DNA from: a virus
Direction: 5' to 3' (one strand)
Virus record (IMG/VR): IMGVR_UViG_3300025413_000092
Coordinates: 1-29,598 of that record
Length of the DNA stretch: 29,598 nucleotides
Shown here: in pieces, positions 1 through 5,638 of the stretch
Layout: every line of letters begins with the position of its first letter
Position numbering within the stretch: position 1 is the stretch's first letter
Notes under the pieces: generated by a model
The model's database searches: none
The model's input: the letters and a program-made list of their open reading frames with translations, nothing else
Told to the model about the DNA's origin: nothing
Program-made: the position numbers and the translations under genes

Positions 1-742
1 TTTTAGGGATATTTTCTTTACCCCCATGCCGCTCAGCAGGTGTCATATTTCTGCCAGATGGTCTGGTGAATCCAGGTGCCTTTACTTTCTTAGAAGCATT
101 TAATCTGTCTTTAAAGTTAGAACGTGGCTTACTTTTACCTGCTGCTGGTGCGTTTACACCTTTGCCTTTACTCAGACCACCTGAAGTCAATCCACCAGGA
201 GTATTAGATTGATTAGAGATTAGATCAATCAAATTCAGAATAGAATTAGTTAAAGTCGAGAATGCATCATTAAGTGGTTCTAATGCTTCAACAGAAATAC
301 CTTCAGAAGGAATCTGCTCAGCTGTCTTTGTTTCAGTAGAAGTGGTTTCAGCAATTCTTCTATCGTACTGGATTTGATTAAGAAGATCTTCTTGTTGTTG
401 TTTTGTGATTACACCAATTCGGTTGGCAAGTTTTATCATTCTATCTAATTGTTTAATGATAGTATTGATAGTAGGATTAGTTTCTTTCTGTACTCTTGTT
501 GGAGTTTTTAATGCAGGAAGAACACCAGTATCAGTATTTTTAGCTCTATCTAGATAAGATGATCCGATGCTACCAAGAGCTTTTGTGGCTAGTTCAGATA
601 TAGTACCTGAACTAGAACCAAAATTGAAATTACCAATATTTTCGAGAACTTTATCAAAAAGCTTTTTACCGAAACCACCCTTTTCAGCAGTTTCGGCAAC
701 CTTTTCGCCTTCAGTTACAATAGCAGTTGGTAGTTTTGCCAA
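1..742 (-). CDS. Probable tail tape-measure protein, N-terminal part (cut by left window edge)
   Basis: An open frame runs leftward from a TTG at 742 to the window edge, giving 247 codons with no stop. TTG is the best start: TAG (754-752) and TAA (748-746) lie in the same frame just upstream, and the next in-frame ATG is more than 100 codons in. It begins (M)AKLPTAIVTEGEKVAE. It has a helical stretch with Lys/Gln/Asp-rich coiled-coil character (TIIKQLDRMIKLANRIG, then KQQQEDLLNQIQYDRR), followed by a Gly/Ser/Pro/Lys-rich linker. No catalytic domain is visible in this part. It directly follows the gp26-like chaperone and its frameshift extension, which is the place of the tape-measure gene in many tailed phages; the identity rests on that order and on the composition. 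A large hub or lysozyme protein is the alternative. Confidence 0.6.
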   Translation of the reverse strand, partial: MAKLPTAIVTEGEKVAETAEKGGFGKKLFDKVLENIGNFNFGSSSGTISELATKALGSIGSSYLDRAKNTDTGVLPALKTPTRVQKETNPTINTIIKQLDRMIKLANRIGVITKQQQEDLLNQIQYDRRIAETTSTETKTAEQIPSEGISVEALEPLNDAFSTLTNSILNLIDLISNQSNTPGGLTSGGLSKGKGVNAPAAGKSKPRSNFKDRLNASKKVKAPGFTRPSGRNMTPAERHGGKENIPK

Positions 743-751
743 GTTTTATCT

Positions 752-925
752 CTATTCTTCTTTTTGTTTTTCTAAAAATTGCATCAATAGCGCTACATAT
801 ATGTCTCGTTCAAATGGCATTAAATCTTCAACTTCCGTTATTGAATAATGATGGTGCTGAGCCAAAGCAAATACTGTGGTGTAGTAGTTTGCTAATGTAT
901 TATGGCTCAGCGCCAGGTAAAAAAA
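752..925 (-). CDS. Frameshift extension of gp26-like tail assembly chaperone (gpGT-type, -1 frame)
   Basis: This frame is -1 relative to the gp26-like gene. It opens right after a TGA at 928-926 and ends at TAG 754-752, so the frames overlap only at 925-907. It has no ATG before codon 820-818. Its most conserved-looking part lies upstream of that ATG: a His-rich stretch (LAQHHHYSITEVEDLMPFER), then DIYVALL and a charged helical tail. Independent initiation would lose that part, whereas a -1 slip on the seven T at 925-919 (minus strand) joins it to gp26 residue 233 and gives a 288-aa fusion with 55 new residues. The arrangement of chaperone, -1 extension, tape measure matches lambda gpG/gpGT/gpH. 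In T4 this neighbourhood is gp26-gp51, so a gp51-like role is possible. The frame is seen directly; frameshifting is inferred. Confidence 0.75.
   Translation of the reverse strand, partial: FFYLALSHNTLANYYTTVFALAQHHHYSITEVEDLMPFERDIYVALLMQFLEKQKEE
903..925 (-). promoter_or_regulatory. Putative -1 ribosomal frameshift site: T7 slippery heptamer plus small hairpin
   Basis: On the minus strand the gp26-like frame reads GAT TTT TTT ACC, so the heptamer at 925-919 is T TTT TTT. This is a perfect X XXY YYZ slippery site that lets both the P-site and A-site tRNAs re-pair after a -1 slip. Three bases downstream, TGGC (915-912) can pair with GCCA (906-903) around the loop GCTGA, which contains most of the zero-frame stop. 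The stem is only 4 bp and the spacer is short for a classic stimulator, so the hairpin is weak evidence. The heptamer's position and phase are strong. Confidence 0.72.
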
Positions 926-1617
926 TCACTTAACGTAGTCAATTCAATGATTCGATCATTACCAAGTGAGTTCTTATATTCAAGTTTGTAGTACATCTGG
1001 GGAAGATTATCAAAGAATTCTCTAATCTTTCCAAATGTTTCTACATCAAGACTTTCAAGCCATTCAGTAAGTTCGGCATCAGTATAATCTTTAGCAGGAT
1101 AGACATTTTCTTCATCAAAGATTGAGTCAATACACTTACGGACTAGATATTCAACTAGTTCGGCACCTGTTGAATTAAGTGGTGCATCATCAATAATGGT
1201 GACTGATGGATACTTCATCTTAATGCCAACTGAATCATTTACATGAATAATATTTGAAATATCAGGCTTCTTAAGCATTTCTACTTCATCTAGATCAATC
1301 TGGAAGTCATAGATCTTATCATCTTCATTGTCTTTATATGAGACTTCAATAATGTTATTGACAGATTTTGATCTCAACTTCAGGAACATATACTCCAAAT
1401 CAAAAGTCGCAAGATCATTAATCTTGAAGAATTCACTTGCGACACAGTTATTCAAAACCTGTTTAATAGCAAGAACAATATCCTTTTCAGATGTTGATTG
1501 CTGAGCCATGAGAAGAATCTTTTCTTCTTTGACTGTAAATGGTCTGAATTTAACTGTAGTTCCAAGTGACGGAACATCCATGTCAAATAGTGGTTTGTCA
1601 AGTTTAGGTAATGTCAT
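907..1617 (-). CDS. gp26: gp26-like baseplate hub / tail assembly chaperone (T4_baseplate family)
   Basis: The product is 236 aa (T4 gp26 is about 208 aa). The N-terminal half has the pattern typical of the T4 base plate protein family (PF12322): RPFTVKEEKILLMAQQ at residues 25-40 and FDLEYMFLKLRSKSVNN at 72-88. T4 gp26 acts in assembly of the baseplate hub. In this phage group it sits where other phages have the tail assembly chaperone that coats the tape measure. The ATG at 1617 has a good Shine-Dalgarno (GGAG, 7 nt upstream), and the gene starts 12 nt after the tube-like gene ends. The C-terminus carries a T7 slippery run three codons before the TGA, so two products are expected: the 236-aa form and a rarer 288-aa -1 fusion. 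Family assignment is confident from motif; the exact role is by analogy. Confidence 0.85.
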   Translation of the reverse strand: MTLPKLDKPLFDMDVPSLGTTVKFRPFTVKEEKILLMAQQSTSEKDIVLAIKQVLNNCVASEFFKINDLATFDLEYMFLKLRSKSVNNIIEVSYKDNEDDKIYDFQIDLDEVEMLKKPDISNIIHVNDSVGIKMKYPSVTIIDDAPLNSTGAELVEYLVRKCIDSIFDEENVYPAKDYTDAELTEWLESLDVETFGKIREFFDNLPQMYYKLEYKNSLGNDRIIELTTLSDFFTWR

Positions 1618-1629
1618 AATTTACTCCAA

Positions 1630-2202
1630 TCATTTAGGATAATTAACTTCATAGTCTATGTATGCGAACGGAATTGTAAGTTTAATAGGCTGACCATCAC
1701 CCCATGATAAGCTTTCAGAAGGAAATGCCATGGGAAATGCGTGATAAACTTTATTAGTAAGTTTTAGATTACCTAGATCATCATACAACTCAATAGAAAT
1801 ATCAGTTGTGTAACTATCTTTATAGCCTACTTCATAAACACCTTTAGTCTTTGCCTGAGTATTGCCTTGACCTTTGAAATTAAAGATTGCATTTACCCAG
1901 TCATTAAAGAACTTATGAATATAAGAATTGGCATCGATTGTGAAGGTAATTGAAATTTCTTCAAAGTTAGCTACATATGGGACACGTTCAGTTGGCCCAT
2001 AACCAAGTCTTGGTGGACCGTCAGCCGAAGCGAATGCCATACCAGGCATTCTAACCGAGTCAGCACGAATTAGAATATCATTAAGTTTACCGTATGAATT
2101 TAAAGCCGCAGGTGTTGCAAAGAATACTGAATACTTATTATTCTTAAGTATTCCATTCTTATTAATGCTAGTGATGAATTCATCTATTTTAAATGCCGGC
2201 AT
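1630..2202 (-). CDS. Compact tail-tube-fold protein, gp54-like baseplate-tube initiator
   Basis: The product is 190 aa. It follows the tube-protein pattern of T4 gp54/gp19: an N-terminal strand NNKYSVFFAT (21-30), a middle IRADSVRMPG loop (45-54), then EEISITFTIDANSYIHKFFNDWVNAIFNF (81-109) matching the 'strand + helix DWVN' element, then DISIELYDDLGN and a C-terminal strand pair (FPSESLSWGDGQPIKLTIPFAYIDYEVNY). T4 gp54 caps gp48 and starts tube polymerisation; it is about 320 aa, so this version would be much shorter, nearer the size of the tube monomer gp19. Lying between head-completion and chaperone genes, it could be an initiator or the main tube subunit. It starts 1 nt after the preceding stop, so translation is probably coupled. 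Confidence 0.6.
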   Translation of the reverse strand: MPAFKIDEFITSINKNGILKNNKYSVFFATPAALNSYGKLNDILIRADSVRMPGMAFASADGPPRLGYGPTERVPYVANFEEISITFTIDANSYIHKFFNDWVNAIFNFKGQGNTQAKTKGVYEVGYKDSYTTDISIELYDDLGNLKLTNKVYHAFPMAFPSESLSWGDGQPIKLTIPFAYIDYEVNYPK

Positions 2203-2203
2203 T

Positions 2204-2800
2204 TTAGTTACTCAATACTTTCTTTTTTGAATCTGCCCATACTTGAGTCTTTGAAGCTTTAGCAAATCGTTCAGTAGGAAGCCAAAGTGCAATGTCCCAT
2301 TCAGAAGGAAAGATATACATAAACTTCGACTGCATATGGTTAAATAGATATTGCTTCACACAAGGCTCGAAATATCTAAATTTAGCAGCACTGTTTAGTG
2401 TCTGATAACTGATTCTAAGTCTTGTTGATTCATCATACCTACTATTTATTCGAGTACCATATAAGGCATCCATAAGTTTAGCTCTAAGTTCTAAAGGTAG
2501 ATAGTGTAGATTAATGCCCCAGAATCTACCTCGTTCAATCTTGAAAGGGAAAATTAGAGGCGCTCTATCGTAGTAAGGTAGCGTATCTTTATGTTTAGGG
2601 TCATAGAGATACATATACATCGCACCTGGCTTGATCACTTTAGTAATTCGATCTGAATCCGAGTTGATAAGCTGACGCTCATTAATGCGACCTTGCTTTG
2701 ATGCAATCTCTCTATACCACTTACGTGCTTCTTCAGTTCGAGCAGGAACCTTGCCCGCACGGATACCTTTTGTGATTAGTTCGTCAAATATATTAGCCAT
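2204..2800 (-). CDS. Conserved 198-aa T4-like virion protein; possible DNA end protector (gp2-like)
   Basis: The product is 198 aa and basic. It begins MANIFDELITKGIRAGKVPART and includes MYMYLYDPKHKDTLPYYDRAPLIFPF, then INLHYLPLELRAKLMDALY and a C-terminal WDIALWLPTERF segment. I see no enzyme motif, signal peptide or membrane segment. From memory, proteins with this signature are conserved in T4-like marine phages next to gp4 and are sometimes labelled DNA end protector (gp2). The gp4 neighbour fits, because T4 genes 2 and 4 are adjacent, but T4 gp2 is longer (about 274 aa) and I cannot show homology from sequence alone. The ATG overlaps the gp4 stop (TAATG), so the two are translationally coupled. 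The gene is certain; the function is not. Confidence 0.55.
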   Translation of the reverse strand: MANIFDELITKGIRAGKVPARTEEARKWYREIASKQGRINERQLINSDSDRITKVIKPGAMYMYLYDPKHKDTLPYYDRAPLIFPFKIERGRFWGINLHYLPLELRAKLMDALYGTRINSRYDESTRLRISYQTLNSAAKFRYFEPCVKQYLFNHMQSKFMYIFPSEWDIALWLPTERFAKASKTQVWADSKKKVLSN

Positions 2801-3237
2801 TAAAATAGATCATCCTCGGTAATCTTGATAAATTCCCAACCTCGGTCAGCACAGTATTGTTCAGCCATTTTCCATTTTGCAGAATTCACACCCCATGTAG
2901 CAACTTCATTGATATAGCGCTTGGTAGCCTTTGTTTGTACTTTTGGTGGAACTGTTTGTGCTTTAGGTTTGACTTCAATTAGAAATGCTTTCGTTTTTCC
3001 ATCTTTGTCTTTACGTCTCATGAAAAAGTCAGGATAGTATCTGTGTATTCTATTATCTATAGGTGAACGATAAGGAATAATAATTTCTTCACTGGAATAC
3101 TCCAAAACATCTGGGTGAGCATCAAAATACATTAAAACTTTTAACTCCCAAGATGATCTGTAAATTATATTAGTTGGGTCACCTTTATATTTATCAGGAT
3201 TTTTTGGTTTAAATTTACCTTGATAATATTTAGCCAT
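2800..3237 (-). CDS. gp4: Head-completion nuclease, T4 gp4 homologue
   Basis: The product is 145 aa (T4 gp4 is 150 aa). The start, MAKYYQGKFKPKNPDKYKGD, is typical of the family. A PD-(D/E)xK nuclease signature is visible: Glu31 in YRSSWE, Asp70 in YYPDFF, and Glu88-x-Lys90 in FLIEVK. The fold is related to TnsA-type endonucleases. In T4, gp4 finishes the filled head, probably by trimming or sealing DNA at the portal before tail joining. It is the first full gene of the leftward unit, downstream of a late promoter box at 3330-3323. An AGGTGG-like Shine-Dalgarno lies 6 nt before the ATG and is itself the end of an 18-codon leader ORF (3240-3296) that repeats the gp4 start. Only 2 nt separate leader stop and gp4 ATG. 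Confidence 0.9.
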   Translation of the reverse strand: MAKYYQGKFKPKNPDKYKGDPTNIIYRSSWELKVLMYFDAHPDVLEYSSEEIIIPYRSPIDNRIHRYYPDFFMRRKDKDGKTKAFLIEVKPKAQTVPPKVQTKATKRYINEVATWGVNSAKWKMAEQYCADRGWEFIKITEDDLF

Positions 3238-3296
3238 GTTTAGCCACCTTTGTATTTATTCGGATTCTTAGGGATAAATTTTCCTTTGTAAGCCAT
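3235..3296 (-). repeat. Diverged tandem copy of the gp4 5' end
   Basis: The leader segment 3296-3240 and the first 60 nt of gp4 (3237-3178) encode near-identical peptides side by side. The copies share the frame-relevant pattern GKF-P-K-N-P-(N/D)-K-Y-K-G. This is direct evidence of a partial tandem duplication or of mosaic joining of two gp4 alleles. Confidence 0.75.
3240..3296 (-). CDS. 18-codon leader ORF duplicating the N-terminus of gp4
   Basis: The frame reads MAYKGKFIPKNPNKYKGG and stops with TAA. Aligned to gp4 residues 1-20, 14 of its 18 residues are identical after a two-residue gap. The codons differ at many synonymous positions (for example CCT/CCA, AAG/AAA, TAC/TAT), so it is not a fresh duplication. 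It ends 2 nt before the gp4 ATG and its last codons supply gp4's Shine-Dalgarno. No strong Shine-Dalgarno precedes its own ATG (only GGGTAA-like bases, just downstream of the expected transcript start). It could be a translated leader peptide coupling into gp4, or the remnant start of an older gp4 copy after recombination. The sequence similarity is direct; the role is unknown. Confidence 0.6.
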   Translation of the reverse strand: MAYKGKFIPKNPNKYKGG

Positions 3297-3308
3297 ACCA
3301 ATTACCCG

Positions 3309-3316
3309 TATAAATA
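3309..3316 (+). promoter_or_regulatory. T4-type late promoter (rightward), TATAAATA
   Basis: A perfect TATAAATA lies in the short intergenic gap, 41 nt upstream of the GTG at 3350. T4 late promoters need only this -10 element, read by the gp55 sigma factor with the sliding clamp. The expected start of transcription is about 3322. It would drive the rightward gp48-gp53-hub operon. Confidence 0.82.
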
Positions 3317-3322
3317 AAGATA

Positions 3323-3330
3323 TATTTATA
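3323..3330 (-). promoter_or_regulatory. T4-type late promoter (leftward), TATAAATA
   Basis: The plus strand reads TATTTATA, so the minus strand carries a perfect TATAAATA. The expected leftward transcript start is about 3317, roughly 20 nt before the leader ATG at 3296 and 80 nt before gp4. Only 6 bp separate this box from the rightward box, and each predicted start falls next to the other promoter's box. Confidence 0.75.
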
Positions 3331-3349
3331 AAAACTAAAGGAACAATTC

Positions 3350-3733
3350 GTGGCATTCAATGTCAATGACTACATTAAAAGTTCTAGTAAATCTCCAACT
3401 CAACGAATAGTTGATACAGTTGTTGCAAGTACTACTTCTGGCACTACTTCGGGTACTCTAACTTCAGCACAGTCTACTGCACAAGTTCTTTTGACTGTTG
3501 GTTCTTCATACCAGTCAATTTCTGCTTCTACATCATCTCAGACTGATAATCTACTTTCAAGTGCTGCTGATGCTTTCTTTGCTCTGGCTGGTAAGAATAC
3601 AAGCAGAGCAACAAAGACTTCAATTTTGAATATGCGCGTCCCAGATGGAACTGAAGTAAGTAAGATGACCCCTGCTGGTAAAATTGGCGCCGCAAAGAAG
3701 AATAACGAAATTCAAATCATAACGGTGCGATAA
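3350..3733 (+). CDS. Small Ser/Thr-rich protein of unknown function, first gene of rightward unit
   Basis: The product is 127 aa from a GTG start; AAAGGA lies 7-8 nt upstream and the late promoter at 3309 just before that. The middle (about residues 25-75) is rich in Ser, Thr and Ala (TTSGTTSGTLTSAQSTAQ), suggesting a flexible or fibrous segment. The C-terminus is basic (KMTPAGKIGAAKKNNEIQ). There is no signal peptide, membrane segment or known motif that I recognise. Its stop overlaps the start region of the gp48-like gene (ATAATG), so it is probably a virion or tail-assembly protein made together with the tube cap. I do not recognise the family. Confidence 0.7.
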   Translation: MAFNVNDYIKSSSKSPTQRIVDTVVASTTSGTTSGTLTSAQSTAQVLLTVGSSYQSISASTSSQTDNLLSSAADAFFALAGKNTSRATKTSILNMRVPDGTEVSKMTPAGKIGAAKKNNEIQIITVR

Positions 3734-4749
3734 TGTCAGATACAGTATATAAACCACTTAATAGTTATCCTGCAGACCCCGCAGCATTTAATGGTGCGTC
3801 TTATACACCAATTGAAGAAACAAATGCACCAGACGGTTCATATCTTGGACCATACTTTACTCGTATGCTCATTGGTGATTATGTAAAGACTACTCCTTTT
3901 GGTGATAAATTAATTGGTGGTTCAGATTGGAAACCAACAAAGGAAATTAGACTTCCTATTCCAACTAGTTTAAGAGATTCTACACATGTACAATATGATA
4001 CTCCAACTTTTTTAGGCACAGTCGGAGATTTGTTTAATGGATCCTATGGCTCAATTGAAGCGACAGGATTAAGAGGTGGTGTTAATGGTGCTCTTGATGC
4101 GGGAAAACTTATCGGTCAATTTTTAAGTGGGAATAAAAAAACTTCAAGTATTGGGAATATAATTTCAGGGATTGTTGGTAAAGTAGAATCTTCTGCTGAT
4201 CAAATGACGTCGGCTGTACAGCAATCTTTAGGTCTAGCACCTAACCCAAACCCATCAGTTGCATTTACTGGTCCTGAATTGAGACAGTATTCATTCTCTT
4301 GGGTTTTTTATCCAAGAAACCCAACTGAATCACAAAATATACAATCACTAATTAATATTCTAAAATCATCTGCGTTACCTGAAAATAATACTTTCGGTTC
4401 AGCAGCAGTTCTAAAATATCCAAAATTAGTTCAGCTGAATTTCTTTCCATGGGATTCTGGTGGTACTGGTCAGCATTATTGGAGTCCTTCAAGTATTATC
4501 AAATTTAAAAGATCATTCATCACAACTGTTGATGTTGACTATAATCCTTTTGGCACACCTGGCTTTTTTAAAGATACTAGATTACCAGTGACATATGCAC
4601 TAAGTCTTGGATTCCAAGAAGTTGAATATATGATGTCTGGTGATTGGGGTGGAGATTTTGCACCTCAAAGTTCGATTTTTATTGCTGAAACTGCAAATAA
4701 TACAGCACCAAATAATGATCATCTTGCAAGTACAGCAGCAGCACTTTAA
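3733..4749 (+). CDS. gp48: Baseplate tail-tube cap, gp48 homologue
   Basis: The product is 338 aa (T4 gp48 is about 364 aa). The diagnostic block is at residues 180-216: GPELRQYSFSWVFYPRNP, then TESQNIQSLINILKSSALP. It is followed by aromatic-rich strands with PKLVQLNFFPW and the closing DTRLPVTYALSLGFQEVEYM. This matches the T4 tail-cap family (PF11091). A Gly/Ser-rich linker (about 110-175) separates an N-terminal arm from the tube-like domain. gp48 sits on the hub and, with gp54, nucleates the tail tube. Start ATG at 3733 overlaps the previous stop by 1 nt. It is followed 10 nt later by the gp53-like gene. Confidence 0.85.
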   Translation: MSDTVYKPLNSYPADPAAFNGASYTPIEETNAPDGSYLGPYFTRMLIGDYVKTTPFGDKLIGGSDWKPTKEIRLPIPTSLRDSTHVQYDTPTFLGTVGDLFNGSYGSIEATGLRGGVNGALDAGKLIGQFLSGNKKTSSIGNIISGIVGKVESSADQMTSAVQQSLGLAPNPNPSVAFTGPELRQYSFSWVFYPRNPTESQNIQSLINILKSSALPENNTFGSAAVLKYPKLVQLNFFPWDSGGTGQHYWSPSSIIKFKRSFITTVDVDYNPFGTPGFFKDTRLPVTYALSLGFQEVEYMMSGDWGGDFAPQSSIFIAETANNTAPNNDHLASTAAAL

Positions 4750-4759
4750 TGGATAATAT

Positions 4760-5638
4760 ATGAACTACTTCAATAAACTCCCTGTAATATCATATGATGG
4801 CCAATCTGCTATCAATATATTAGCAAGAGCTGCTTTATCTACTTCTACCAAGAATAATAGACAAGCATATTATCCATACGTGATGGCTGAAGAAGATCGT
4901 GTGGATCGTCTGTCAAACAACTACTATGATTCACCTGGCTATACTTGGCTTATCTGGTATGCGAATGACACCATTGATCCTTATTATGGTTTGGCTTTAA
5001 ATTCAGATGATCTATTAAGCTTTATTTCCTCTAAGTATGGATCTATTGCTACTGCACAAAGTACAATTGCATTCTATCGAAATAACTGGTATGGTGATGA
5101 TACTCGTCTTACAATTCCACAATGGACAGCATTACCAACTTCACAAAAGAAATACTGGGATCCTGTTATTGATTCAAATTTACAGACTTATGCATATCGC
5201 CGTAAACAAATTGAAACTGCTCTTAATACAAACAGAATCATCACACTGGGTATTGCGAATAGCACTGGAATCTTTACTGTAGGTGAGCAGATAAGTATTG
5301 ACAATACCACTTATGGCTTCTGTACTTATGCAGATTCTAATACAGCCACTATTAAGCATGTATCAGGTCAATTTGCTACTATCCAAGATAGTCCAACTTT
5401 AACATTTGATCCATCAACAGTTCTTACTGGTCAGACTTCAGGTTTTACAGCTAATCTTGTATCAGCGACAATCATTACAACTACTGATGCTTTAACTGAT
5501 TCACTTTATTGGGAACCACTTTCATTCTTCGATTATGAAATGGAAGCTAATGAAACTAGACGCAATATCAAGCTAATAAGTAGTACACTTCGTAATCAAA
5601 CAGAGAATGAATTAACAAGAGTTATGCTACAATCATGA
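4760..5638 (+). CDS. gp53: Baseplate wedge protein, gp53 homologue with inserted beta module
   Basis: The product is 292 aa, against about 196 in T4. The gp53 core is visible: MNYFNKLPVISYDGQ, WLIWYANDTIDPYYGLALNS (63-82, the DPYYG signature) and IAFYRNNWYGDD (103-114). The C-terminal helix WEPLSFFDYEMEANETRRNI (251-270) closes the fold. Between RRKQIETALNTN (147-158) and about residue 248 is an extra segment beginning IFTVGEQISIDNTTYGF, which looks like the F-x-x-G-E/D-x-I beta module scattered through gp7, gp8 and downstream proteins here. gp53 joins wedge to hub in T4. Its stop codon overlaps the hub start (ATGA at 5635). Confidence 0.85.
   Translation: MNYFNKLPVISYDGQSAINILARAALSTSTKNNRQAYYPYVMAEEDRVDRLSNNYYDSPGYTWLIWYANDTIDPYYGLALNSDDLLSFISSKYGSIATAQSTIAFYRNNWYGDDTRLTIPQWTALPTSQKKYWDPVIDSNLQTYAYRRKQIETALNTNRIITLGIANSTGIFTVGEQISIDNTTYGFCTYADSNTATIKHVSGQFATIQDSPTLTFDPSTVLTGQTSGFTANLVSATIITTTDALTDSLYWEPLSFFDYEMEANETRRNIKLISSTLRNQTENELTRVMLQS

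Noticed and set aside
567-933. Two plus-strand open frames (567-848 and 727-933)
   Set aside because: They lie antisense to the tape-measure start and the gp26 frameshift extension, lack good ribosome binding sites, and their products are low-complexity shadows.
5037-5282. Plus-strand open frame inside the gp53-like gene
   Set aside because: Fully contained in another frame of a well-supported gene; its Leu/Ile/His-rich product looks like an out-of-frame translation.
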